Shown here: in pieces, positions 52,307 to 60,415 of the stretch
Numbering within the stretch: position 1 is the stretch's first letter
Layout: each line of letters begins with the position of its first letter
Source of the DNA: Micromonospora sp. M71_S20
GTDB lineage: Bacteria > Actinomycetota > Actinomycetes > Mycobacteriales > Micromonosporaceae
Direction: 5' to 3'
Assembly (NCBI RefSeq): GCF_003664255.1
Contig: NZ_RCCV01000003.1
Span: 372,001 to 436,000, forward strand
Length of the DNA stretch: 64,000 nucleotides
Notes under the pieces: generated by a model
The model's database searches: none
Told to the model about the DNA's origin: nothing
The model's input: the letters and a program-made list of their open reading frames with translations, nothing else
Position numbers and translations under genes: made by a program

Positions 52307-53716
52307 GTGTCCACCTCCACCGACCACGGCCAGCCCGACCCGGAGGCGAGCACTCTCGCCCTGACCCGCGACGGCCGGCCGGTCTCCGACCGGGGCGACA
52401 CCGTCTGCGTCGTCGGCGCGGGGGCCAGCGGTCTCACGGCCATCAAGAACCTGAAGGAACACGGCTTCGGCGTCGACTGCTACGAGCGGGAGACCGGCGT
52501 CGGCGGCGCCTGGAACTGGCGGCACGACCGCAGCCCGGTGTACGCGAGCACGCACCTGATCTCTTCGCGGCCGTTCACCCAGTTCCCCGACTTCCCGATG
52601 CCGGACGACTGGCCGGACTACCCGCACCACAGCCGGCTGCTGTCGTACTTCGAGCGGTACGCCGACCACTTCGACCTGCGCGGGCACATCTGGTTCGGCA
52701 CCGAGGTCGTCCGGGTGGAGCCCGTGGCCGGCGACCGCTGGGACGTGACCACCCGCAGCACCGGCGGCTACGGCCCGGAACGCACCTCCCGCTACGCGGC
52801 CGTCGTGGTCGCCAACGGCCACAACTGGTCGCCGAAGCTGCCCCGCTACGAGGGGCTGGAGGAGTTCCGGGGCGAGGTCATGCACGCCTCGTCCTACAAG
52901 GACCCGGCGCAGCTGCGCGGCAAGCGGGTGCTGGTGGTGGGCGCCGGCAACACCGGCTGCGACATCGCCGTCGAGGCCGCCCAGCAGGCGTCGCGCTGCT
53001 GGCACTCGACCCGCCGGGGCTACTGGTACGCCCCGAAGTACGTCCTCGGCCGCCCCGCCGACCAGGTCAACGACGCGCTGCTGGCGCTGCGCGTGCCGCT
53101 GCGGGTGCGGCAGTGGCTCTACCACTGGACCCTGCGGCTGACCGTCGGCGACCTGACCCGCTTCGGCCTGCCGAAGCCCGACCACCGGGTCTACGAGACG
53201 CACCCGATCGCCAACAGCCAGCTCGTCTACTACGTGGGCCACGGCGGGATCGCGCCGGTGCCGGACGTCGTCCGCTTCCACCCGTACGCCGTCGAGCTCT
53301 CCGACGGCCGGGAGATCGACCCGGACCTGGTCGTCTTCGCCACCGGGTACCTGCCGCGCTTCGAGTTCCTCGACCCGAAGGTGCTCGGCGACGACGCGGG
53401 GGAGGGCCGCCCGAAGCTCTGGCTGAACGCCTTCGTCCCCGGTCGCCCCACGCTGGCCGTGGCCGGGCTGGTGCAGCCGGACTCGGGCATCTTCCCCCTG
53501 TCGCACTGGCAGTCGGTGCTCTTCGCCCGGCTGCTGCGGCTGCGCGTGACCCGTCCCGACCGGGCGGCCGCCTTCGCCGCCCGGGTGTCGGCGAAGGCGG
53601 GGGAGCGGTACGCCGGGCCCGTCAAGGACAGCAGCCGGCACTGGTTCGAGGTGGGCCACGCCGACTACCTGCGCGCCGTCCAGCGCGCGCTGCACGACCT
53701 GGAGGAGGCCCGGTGA
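52307..53716 (+). CDS. Class B flavin-containing monooxygenase
   Basis: 469 aa. FAD motif VCVVGAGASGLTAIKNL at about residues 27-43, NADPH motif VLVVGAGNTGCDIAVEAA near 205, and the FMO fingerprint F-x-G-x3-H-x3-Y in FRGEVMHASSY, which favours an N/S-oxidising FMO over a Baeyer-Villiger enzyme (Trp expected there). VVFATGYLPRFEFLD is the second family motif. GTG start behind AAAAGGAGATCCCG. Its TGA overlaps the first GTG of the 59-bp repeat array that leads to the hydrolase gene. Confidence 0.93.
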   Translation: MSTSTDHGQPDPEASTLALTRDGRPVSDRGDTVCVVGAGASGLTAIKNLKEHGFGVDCYERETGVGGAWNWRHDRSPVYASTHLISSRPFTQFPDFPMPDDWPDYPHHSRLLSYFERYADHFDLRGHIWFGTEVVRVEPVAGDRWDVTTRSTGGYGPERTSRYAAVVVANGHNWSPKLPRYEGLEEFRGEVMHASSYKDPAQLRGKRVLVVGAGNTGCDIAVEAAQQASRCWHSTRRGYWYAPKYVLGRPADQVNDALLALRVPLRVRQWLYHWTLRLTVGDLTRFGLPKPDHRVYETHPIANSQLVYYVGHGGIAPVPDVVRFHPYAVELSDGREIDPDLVVFATGYLPRFEFLDPKVLGDDAGEGRPKLWLNAFVPGRPTLAVAGLVQPDSGIFPLSHWQSVLFARLLRLRVTRPDRAAAFAARVSAKAGERYAGPVKDSSRHWFEVGHADYLRAVQRALHDLEEAR

Positions 53717-54007
53717 GCGCGAGGAGTGCAGCGCAGCGGAGCCCCGCAGTCGCGAACGAAAGGCTGGACCGGTGAGCGCGAGGAGTGCAGCGCAGCGGAG
53801 CCCCGCAGTCGCGAACGAAAGGCTGGACCGGTGAGGGCGAGGAGTGCAGCGCAGCGGAGCCCCGCAGTCGCGAACGAAAGGCTGGACCGGTGAGGGCGAG
53901 GAGTGCAGCGCAGCGGAGCCCCGCAGTCGCGAACGAAAGGCTGGACCGGTGAGGGCGAGGAGTGCAGCGCAGCGGAGCCCCGCAGTCGCGAACGAAAGGC
54001 CGGAACA
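53713..54007 (+). repeat. Five tandem 59-bp repeats forming a chain of overlapping mini-ORFs
   Basis: Five consecutive 59-bp units begin at 53713, 53772, 53831, 53890 and 53949. Each begins GTGAG and encodes a 20-residue ORF (MSARSAAQRSPAVANERLDR in units 1-2; MRARS at the start in 3-5; ending RPEQ in unit 5). Each 63-nt ORF ends in a TGA that overlaps the next GTG by 4 nt (63-4=59). Unit 1 overlaps the monooxygenase stop and unit 5 overlaps the hydrolase GTG. Each unit has GAAAGG 9-10 nt before the next GTG, and can fold through CGCGA/TCGCG and GCGG/CCGC. Not CRISPR: there are no spacers. Confidence 0.9.
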
Positions 54008-54829
54008 GTGAGTCACGTGCGGATCATGCGGGGGCGGGAGTGGGCCCGTCCGGTCCGCCCGGTCCGGCGTGAGGTGCTCGGCGCGGCCCCCGAGGTGGAA
54101 CAGGGACGCCCGCCGCTGCTCTTCGTACCGGGCTTCGGGCACGGCGCCTGGGCGTTCGCCGAGCACTGGCTCGGCCACGCCGCGTCCCGGGGCTTCCCGG
54201 CGTACGCGCTGAGCCTGCGCGGGCACGGCGACAGCGGGCCGGCGCCGGAGGCGACGCTGCGGGCGTACGCCCACGACGTGACCCAGGTGGCGGCGGGCCT
54301 GCCGCGCCAGGCGGTGCTGGTGGGGCACGGCGCCGGGGCGCTCGTGGTGGCCCACGCGTTGGCCCGCTACCCGGCCCGGGCTGCGGTGCTGGTCGCGCCG
54401 GTGTTCGGCGGCTGGGCGACGTTCGGGGCGGCGCTGCGCCGCAACCCGGTCGGCACGCTGCCGGCGGTGTTCGGCGGGCCGCTGCGGCTGCACCGCCGCC
54501 AGTTGTTCAGCCGGGAGCTGCCCGAGGCGGAGGCCCGCAGCTACGCGGGCCGGCTGGGGCGGGCCGGTCGGCGCGCCCAGTGGCAGTTGTTGACCGGGCG
54601 GGCCGCCGAGCCGGCGGTGGGCGACCCGCCGGTGCTGGTGCTGGGCAGCCCCGACGACCGGGTCGTCCCGGCGACGGCGCTGACCCGGGCGGCCCGGCGG
54701 TACGGCTCCGCCCCGTTGCTCTTCCCCGGCATGGGGCACGACATGATGCTCGACGTGCGGTGGCGGGAGCCGGTCGACGCGATCCTGGACTGGCTGGAGA
54801 AGGACCCGGCGCCGACCGGCCGGCCCTGA
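54008..54829 (+). CDS. Alpha/beta-hydrolase-fold protein lacking the nucleophile serine
   Basis: 273 aa from GTG 54008. Alpha/beta-hydrolase features: LLFVPGFGHGAWAFAEHW (oxyanion loop), acid DDRVVPATAL and the His in PGMGHDMMLDV. The nucleophile elbow reads LVGHGAGALVV where GHSxG is expected, so Ser is replaced by Gly (codon GGC). It may be a non-hydrolytic or inactive relative. Start overlaps the stop of the last 59-bp mini-ORF (GTGA), with GAAAGG upstream. In operon with the flavin monooxygenase. Confidence 0.88.
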   Translation: MSHVRIMRGREWARPVRPVRREVLGAAPEVEQGRPPLLFVPGFGHGAWAFAEHWLGHAASRGFPAYALSLRGHGDSGPAPEATLRAYAHDVTQVAAGLPRQAVLVGHGAGALVVAHALARYPARAAVLVAPVFGGWATFGAALRRNPVGTLPAVFGGPLRLHRRQLFSRELPEAEARSYAGRLGRAGRRAQWQLLTGRAAEPAVGDPPVLVLGSPDDRVVPATALTRAARRYGSAPLLFPGMGHDMMLDVRWREPVDAILDWLEKDPAPTGRP

Positions 54830-54853
54830 CCGATCCGGGCCGCGCCGCCGGCC

Positions 54854-56278
54854 TCAGCCGGCGCCCAGCCGGGTCAGCAGCGAGCCGCTGTCGTCGAGGG
54901 CGGAGAGGTAGGAGCGGGCCCACGTCCGGATGTCGTGCCGGTGCAGGTGCGCCCGCATGGCCCGCATCCGCGCGCCGAGGTCGTCCGGGCCCGCCCGCAG
55001 CGCCGCGAGCAGCCCCTGCTTGAGCCCCTCCAGGTCGTGCGGGTTGACCAGGTACGCCTGCGGCAGCTCGGCGGCGGCGCCGGCGAACTCGCTGAGCAGC
55101 AGCGCGCCGGTGTCGTCGACGCGGGCGGCCACGTACTCCTTGGCGACGAGGTTCATCCCGTCGCGCAGCGGGGTCACCGCCATCACGTCGGCGACCCGGT
55201 AGAGCGCGGCCAGTTCGGCCCGGTCGAACGGCTGGGTCAGGTAGTGGATCGCCGGCTCGCCGACCCGGCCGTACTCGCCGTTGATCCGCCCCACCTCGCG
55301 TTCCACCCGTTCGCGGAGGATCTGGTACTGCCCGACCCGTTCCCGGCTGGGCACCGCCACCTGCACGAGCACCGTGTCGCGCACCTTGACGTGCCCGTTG
55401 GCGAGCAGCTCGCTGTACGCCTTGAGCCGCTGCTCGATGCCCTTGGTGTAGTCCATCCGGTCGACGCTGAGGATCACCTGCTCGGGACTGCCGAGGTCGC
55501 GGCGCAGCCGGGCGGCCCGGTCGGCCACGTCGGGCCGGGTGGCCAGCGCGGCCATCTCGACGGTGTCGATGGAGACGGGGAAGGCGCCGATCCGGACCAC
55601 CCGGTCGTCGACGGCGATCCGCCGGTCGGTGGCGGGGACGTCCAGCACCTTCGCCACCAGTTGGGCGAAGTTGTGCGCGGCCTGGGAGCGCTGGAAGCCG
55701 ATCAGGTCGGCGCCGAGCATCCCGCGCAGCAACTCGGCCCGGCGGGGGAGCTGCATGAACAGCTCGGGTGGCGGGAACGGCACGTGCAGGAAGAAGCCGA
55801 TCCGCAGGTCGGGCCGTAGTTGGCGGAGCAGGCCGGGCACCAGTTGCAGGTGGTAGTCCTGCACCCACACGACCGCGCCGGGCTCGGCCATGTCGGCCGT
55901 GGCCTCGGCGAACCGCTGGTTGACCCGCTGGTACGCCTCCCACCAGCTGCGGTGGTACTCCGGTTGCTCCACCGAGTCGTGGTAGAGCGGCCAGAGGGTG
56001 GCGTTGGCGAAGCCCTCGTAGTGGTCGCGCAGGTCTTCGGCGCTCAGCGGAACGGAGTGCATGCGGACGCCGTCCACGTCGGGCAGCGCCGGCGCCGGGC
56101 CGGTGCCGCCGGCCCACCCGACCCACGTCGCCGGGGTGTGCCGCAGGAGGGGATGGAGGGCGCTGACCAGGCCGCCGGGGCTGCGGCGCCATTCGCAGGC
56201 CCCGTCGGGCGCCACACTGTCGTCGATGGGCAGGCGGTTGGCCACCACCACGAGGGAACTCTGTCGCATCTCGGGCAT
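54854..56278 (-). CDS. otsA: Trehalose-6-phosphate synthase (GT20)
   Basis: 474 aa. Joins UDP- or GDP-glucose to glucose-6-phosphate. Motifs: VVVANRLPIDD, GGLVSALHPLL, VWVQDYHLQLVPGLLR, GFFLHVPFPPPELF, VDRMDYTKGIEQRLKAY and LRDGMNLVAKEYVAAR. Start ATG 56278; ATG 56269 is possible. No otsB phosphatase in the window. A TACTGACAGTA palindrome lies 80 nt upstream. The gene converges with the hydrolase, 24 nt apart. Confidence 0.95.
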   Translation of the reverse strand: MPEMRQSSLVVVANRLPIDDSVAPDGACEWRRSPGGLVSALHPLLRHTPATWVGWAGGTGPAPALPDVDGVRMHSVPLSAEDLRDHYEGFANATLWPLYHDSVEQPEYHRSWWEAYQRVNQRFAEATADMAEPGAVVWVQDYHLQLVPGLLRQLRPDLRIGFFLHVPFPPPELFMQLPRRAELLRGMLGADLIGFQRSQAAHNFAQLVAKVLDVPATDRRIAVDDRVVRIGAFPVSIDTVEMAALATRPDVADRAARLRRDLGSPEQVILSVDRMDYTKGIEQRLKAYSELLANGHVKVRDTVLVQVAVPSRERVGQYQILRERVEREVGRINGEYGRVGEPAIHYLTQPFDRAELAALYRVADVMAVTPLRDGMNLVAKEYVAARVDDTGALLLSEFAGAAAELPQAYLVNPHDLEGLKQGLLAALRAGPDDLGARMRAMRAHLHRHDIRTWARSYLSALDDSGSLLTRLGAG

Positions 56279-56358
56279 TCCGATCAGCAGGGGAGCGACC
56301 GCCGCAGCGGAGGAACAACCGGGCAGTCAGCGAGGGATGTGACGGACAGCGGTATTCC

Positions 56359-56369
56359 TACTGACAGTA
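56359..56369. promoter_or_regulatory. Palindromic operator-like site upstream of otsA
   Basis: TACTGACAGTA is a perfect 11-bp palindrome in an AT-richer stretch (TTACTGTCAGTAGGAAT on the coding strand), 80 nt before the otsA start and inside its likely promoter. It resembles TetR-type half-site spacing; the regulator is unknown. Confidence 0.45.
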
Positions 56370-56439
56370 AGTTACACCAGTGTTGCGTCCCCGGCGCGGG
56401 GCGTCCGTCGTCCCGGGATGCGGGCAGGAGTGCCGGTGG

Positions 56440-57288
56440 TCAGACGACCGCGCCGTCGTCCGGGTCGCGGTCCTCGTCGTCACCGGGTCGCAGCCGCCAG
56501 ATCAGCGCGACGAAGCCGGCCAGGATGCCGGTGAAGCCGAACAGGTTGACCACCGAGGGGTCGGCCACGGGGAAGACCGACGGGAAGAGGAAGAGCACGA
56601 AGCCGAGCACGATGGCGAGCACACCGACCACCGCGTACTTCGAGAAGCGCGGCAGGGGCGGGGGCGGTGGCGGGGTGTAGCGCTCGTCCTCCGCCTCGTC
56701 GTCGGGCAGGTCCGCGCCGAAGGTGTCCAGCCCGTCGAGCAACGACGGCTCGTCCTGCCGGCCACGGGAGAGGGAGACGCCCGAGATGTCGGCCGCGTAC
56801 GGCAGCCGGCGCACGTCGGTGGCGGTCGGCCCGGCGGGCTCGTCGGGCGTGCCGAGGGCCACCGGTCCGCCGGCGGGCCCGGGCGCGTCGTCCACGTCTT
56901 CGGCGGCGGGCCACGGGTTGTCGCCACCGCGCGGGGCGGTGGTGTGGAAGCCGGCGACGATACGGGCCCACTCGGCCTCGATGTCCGGCTCGTCGTCGCG
57001 GGGCTTCTCGGGGGCCGTCTCGTCCGCGAGCTGGGTCAGGTAGTCCCGCGCGGTCCTCAGGTGGGACCGGTCGACGTAGAGCCGGTCGACGGGGCGGGAC
57101 GGGACGGTGGTGGTGCGGGTGACCGGGTTCAGGTCGGCCGAGGGCTGGAGGTAGGCGGCGATCCCGCCGGCGGCCAGGACGTCGAGCAGGTGCTCGCCGA
57201 CGCGCGGATCCACGTCGCCGGCGATGGCGTACTCGCTCGCGTCGAGCCCGTTGTCCCGCCGTCCCCGGCGGGCCCCACCCGCTGACAC
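56440..57288 (-). CDS. Hypothetical membrane protein with DUF2007-like N-terminus
   Basis: 282 aa. Residues of about 15-100 look like a small ferredoxin-like signal domain (DPRVGEHLLDVLAAGGIAAYLQPS), followed by an acidic linker and, at about 215-270, two membrane helices (YAVVGVLAIVLGFVLFLFPSVF and VNLFGFTGILAGFVALIWRL). Tail acidic (DDEDRDPDDG). GTG 57288 behind GAGGAGGATG. Upstream of otsA in the same orientation, with a 161-bp gap. Function unknown; the DUF2007 resemblance is by eye. Confidence 0.72.
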   Translation of the reverse strand: MSAGGARRGRRDNGLDASEYAIAGDVDPRVGEHLLDVLAAGGIAAYLQPSADLNPVTRTTTVPSRPVDRLYVDRSHLRTARDYLTQLADETAPEKPRDDEPDIEAEWARIVAGFHTTAPRGGDNPWPAAEDVDDAPGPAGGPVALGTPDEPAGPTATDVRRLPYAADISGVSLSRGRQDEPSLLDGLDTFGADLPDDEAEDERYTPPPPPPLPRFSKYAVVGVLAIVLGFVLFLFPSVFPVADPSVVNLFGFTGILAGFVALIWRLRPGDDEDRDPDDGAVV

Positions 57289-57545
57289 CGGACATCCTCC
57301 TCATCACGCGCCCGCGGCGCGGCCGCCTGAGCCCCCTCGGCGCCGACCGCACGCCGTGCCTTGAATCGTGACACGTCCGGACCCGGTTCCGGGAGTGCCT
57401 TGTGGCGCGGCGTACGAAGTCAGAGGCCCTGTCGCAGGTCGCGCCCGGGGATTTATGTCCGTTCTTGCTGAATGTTTTTCAACGGAGCCCCGCCGACGGT
57501 GCCGCCCGGGGAGCCTCCGGCGCTGGTGAACGCGCCGAGCGCCGG

Positions 57546-58217
57546 TCAGCCCGGGTCGGACGGTGAGCCGGGCCGCACCAGGCCGCTCTCGTACGCCGCC
57601 ACGACGAGCTGCGAGCGGTCCCGGGCGTGCAGCTTGGCCAGCAGCCGGCTCACGTACGTGCGGGCGGTCGCCGGGCTGATGTGCAGGACCGCGCCGATCT
57701 CGTCGTTCGACCGGCCGGCGGCGACCTCGGCCAGCACCTCCCGCTCCCGGGCGGTCAACGAGGCCAGCCGGGCCGGGTCCGGCTCCCGCCCGCCGGCGCG
57801 CACCGCCGCCATGACCCGCCGCGTGACCGCGGGGGAGAGCAGGGCCTCCCCGGCCCGGACGATCCGCACCGCTCCCCGCAGCTCGTCGGGGCCGGTGTCC
57901 TTGAGCAGGAAGCCGGACGCGCCGGCCCGGATCGCCTCGAAGACGTACTCGTCGGTGTCGAAGGTGGTGAGCACGACGACCCGTACGCCGGTGAGCCGCT
58001 CGTCGGCGACGATGCGGCGGGTGGCCTCGATGCCGTCCGTGCCCGGCATCCGGACGTCCATCAGCAGGACGTCGGGCCGCTCGGTGACCGCCAGCCGGTA
58101 CGCCGCGTCGCCGTCGCCCGCCTCGCCGACGATCTCGATGTCCGGCGCCCGGTTCAGCAGCGCGCGCAGCCCCGCGCGGACCAGGTGCTGGTCGTCGACG
58201 AGTCCCACCCGGATCAC
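57546..58217 (-). CDS. NarL/LuxR-family response regulator
   Basis: 223 aa from GTG 58217, which overlaps the kinase stop (GTGA). Receiver: GLVDDQHLVRAGLRALL, phospho-Asp in VLLMDVRMPGTDG, Lys in FLLKDTGPDEL. LuxR helix-turn-helix: LTAREREVLAEVAAGRSND then SPATARTYVSRLLAKLHARD. Partner of the kinase at 58214-59410. 57289-57545 after it holds no gene. Confidence 0.95.
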   Translation of the reverse strand: MIRVGLVDDQHLVRAGLRALLNRAPDIEIVGEAGDGDAAYRLAVTERPDVLLMDVRMPGTDGIEATRRIVADERLTGVRVVVLTTFDTDEYVFEAIRAGASGFLLKDTGPDELRGAVRIVRAGEALLSPAVTRRVMAAVRAGGREPDPARLASLTAREREVLAEVAAGRSNDEIGAVLHISPATARTYVSRLLAKLHARDRSQLVVAAYESGLVRPGSPSDPG

Positions 58218-59410
58218 GTGGTCCCTCCCAGGGGTAGTTCGGCGCGTACCTCGAAGCCGCCGCCGGGTCGGTTGCCGGCGGTGACGGTGCCCCCGAGCAG
58301 GGCGGTGCGCTCCCGCATGCCGCCGAGCCCGTACCCGCGCGGGGCGTCCTCGCGTCGCCCACGGCCGTCGTCGCGGACGGCGACGGCGAGGGTGCGGGGG
58401 CCGCGGACGACGTCGATCTCGACGGTGCGCGCGCCGGCGTGGCGCAGGGTGTTGGTCAGCGCCTCCTGGATCAGCCGGTGGGCGGTCGAGTCGACCGCGG
58501 CGGGCAGACCGGTCAGCTCGCCCTGCCGGTGGACGGCGACCCGCAGCCCGGTGGCCCGCGCGCCGGTGGCCAGGGCGTCCAGCCCGGCCAGCCCCGCCAC
58601 CGGTTGCCGGGGCTCGGCCACGGCCGGGTCGCGCAGGAGACCGAGGGTGGTGCGCAGTTCCCGGGCGACCTGGGTGGTGGCCGAGCGGACGTGCCCCAGG
58701 GCGGCCCGGGCGGCCGCCGGGTCGTCGTCGAGTGCCTCGTCGGCCACGCCGGCGTGCAGCGAGATGACGGAGATGTGGTGGGCGATCACGTCGTGCAGGT
58801 CCCGGGCGATCCGGAGCCGTTCCTCCTCGACCCGGCGCGCCGCCTCCCGGGTGTGGTCGCGTTCCAGCTGCCGCAGCCGCCACCGTTGCTCCCGGCGCCG
58901 CAACCGCCGGGACCGGACCCCGTCGCCGAGGGCGACCGCGGCGGCCATGATGGCGACGCTGGAGGCCAGCTCGAAGCCGATGAGGTACGCGACGCTCGCG
59001 CCCCCCGCCGCGCGGAACGCGGTGGAGACGACGAGCAGGCCGAGCCCCACGAGCACCGCCCAGCGCAGCTGCCCGGCCTCGGCCGCCGAGTAGAGCGCCG
59101 CGGCGAGGGGGAGGGCCAACCCGACCGGCGGGTAGCCGGCCACGTAGTAGGCGACCAGGCCGGCGGCGCTGACCACCAGCACGGCGGTCGGCGCGCGGCG
59201 GCGCAGGAGCACGAGCGCGCCGAGCCCGACGGCGAACAGGTAGGCGGGGACGTCGCGGCCCCGGTCGCCGCCCACGTTCGCGGTGATCGCCATCGCCACG
59301 ACGGCCGAGACGGCGACGCCGATGAGCAGGTCCAACACGGTGGCCCGGGGCAGCCGGACCAGCCGGCCCGCCGCCCGGCCCGCCCCCCGCTGCGCCTCGG
59401 CCACCCGCAC
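58214..59410 (-). CDS. Sensor histidine kinase (HisKA_3)
   Basis: 398 aa. Four to six N-terminal membrane helices (about 25-175) with little extracellular domain, an Arg-rich linker, HisKA_3 with phospho-His in RIARDLHDVIAHHISVISLHAG, and HATPase with EALTNTLRHAGARTVEI, VRDDGRG and YGLGGMRERTALLGG. A DesK-like pattern of an intramembrane sensor. GTG start. Coupled to its response regulator. 59411-59682 upstream holds no other gene. Confidence 0.94.
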   Translation of the reverse strand: MRVAEAQRGAGRAAGRLVRLPRATVLDLLIGVAVSAVVAMAITANVGGDRGRDVPAYLFAVGLGALVLLRRRAPTAVLVVSAAGLVAYYVAGYPPVGLALPLAAALYSAAEAGQLRWAVLVGLGLLVVSTAFRAAGGASVAYLIGFELASSVAIMAAAVALGDGVRSRRLRRREQRWRLRQLERDHTREAARRVEEERLRIARDLHDVIAHHISVISLHAGVADEALDDDPAAARAALGHVRSATTQVARELRTTLGLLRDPAVAEPRQPVAGLAGLDALATGARATGLRVAVHRQGELTGLPAAVDSTAHRLIQEALTNTLRHAGARTVEIDVVRGPRTLAVAVRDDGRGRREDAPRGYGLGGMRERTALLGGTVTAGNRPGGGFEVRAELPLGGTT

Positions 59411-59682
59411 ACCCCCGAGCGTAGGTGCCGCCGGCCCTCCCGCGGGGCCGACGGGTGTCCCGACCGACCGTCGCCCTGCGCGGTATCCGTGGCGGCCGGC
59501 GGTACGTCGACAGGCGACACCGCCCGCCTGCCGGCACGGCCGCCTGCCGCCGTCCGGGATGGACGCTCACGCCGCGCGGGCCGGATCACGTTGTGGCCGC
59601 CGGCATCGGGTTCGTAGGCTCATGCCCACGACGACCCGCGGCGATCGCGGCGGCGTCGCGACCACCCCTGGAAAGGACGCCG

Positions 59683-60390
59683 GTGCTGTACTGGCTGATG
59701 AAGTACGTGCTCCTCGGCCCGCTGCTGAGGCTGGTCTTCCGCCCACAGGTCGAGGGGCTGCACCACGTGCCCGACACCGGACCGGTGATCCTCGCCAGCA
59801 ACCACCTGTCGTTCTCCGACTCGATCTTCACGCCGCTGGTGGTGAAGCGGCGGGTGACGTTCATCGCCAAGGCCGAGTACTTCACCGGCAGGGGCCTCAA
59901 GGGCTGGCTGACGAAGATGTTCTTCGTCGGCTCCGGCACCATCCCGGTCGACCGCTCGGGCGGCCGCGCGGCCAGGGCGGCCCTGGACACCCAGCTGCGG
60001 GTGCTGCGCGCCGGTGGCATCGCGGGCATCTATCCCGAGGGCACCCGCTCGCCGGACGGGCGGCTCTACCGGGGCAAGACCGGCGTGGCCCGGCTGGCCC
60101 TGGAGAGCGGCGCCCCGGTGATCCCGACGGCGATGCTCAACGCCGACGAGATCCAGCCGCCCGGCAAGCTGATCCCCAAGATCGCCCGGGTGCGGATCCG
60201 GTTCGGCCCGCCGCTGGACTTCTCGCGCTACGCCGGGCTGGCCGGTGACCGGTACGTCGAGCGCGCGGTGACCGACGAGATCATGTACGAGCTGATGGAG
60301 CTCTCCGGTCGCGAGTACGTCGACATGTACGCCCAGAAGGCCAAGAACCCGCCCGCCGGCCCGGCCCCCCGCGAGCCGGTCCCCGCCTGA
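59683..60390 (+). CDS. 1-acylglycerol-3-phosphate acyltransferase (PlsC-like)
   Basis: 235 aa from GTG 59683, behind GGAAAGGACGCCG. Acyltransferase motifs: SNHLSFSDSIF (NHx4D), GTIPVDRSGG and YPEGTRSPDGRLY, then VIPTAMLNADEI. Transfers an acyl chain to lysophosphatidate or a similar acceptor at the membrane. An acyltransferase lies at the comparable end of the conserved mycobacterial region (Rv2182c, recalled). Divergent from the kinase gene. Confidence 0.92.
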   Translation: MLYWLMKYVLLGPLLRLVFRPQVEGLHHVPDTGPVILASNHLSFSDSIFTPLVVKRRVTFIAKAEYFTGRGLKGWLTKMFFVGSGTIPVDRSGGRAARAALDTQLRVLRAGGIAGIYPEGTRSPDGRLYRGKTGVARLALESGAPVIPTAMLNADEIQPPGKLIPKIARVRIRFGPPLDFSRYAGLAGDRYVERAVTDEIMYELMELSGREYVDMYAQKAKNPPAGPAPREPVPA

Positions 60391-60415
60391 CGGGCCGCCC
60401 GCCCGCGTAACCCGA

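Noticed and set aside
52307..53716. Baeyer-Villiger monooxygenase paired with an esterase
   Set aside because: The fingerprint ends in Tyr (FMO type), and the hydrolase lacks its serine, so the classic ketone-to-ester pathway is not supported.
53713..54007. CRISPR array
   Set aside because: The 59-bp units are contiguous with no spacers and no cas genes nearby.
52115..54739. 874-codon antisense ORF over the monooxygenase and hydrolase
   Set aside because: Shadow of real genes; repeated segments simply reflect the 59-bp array.
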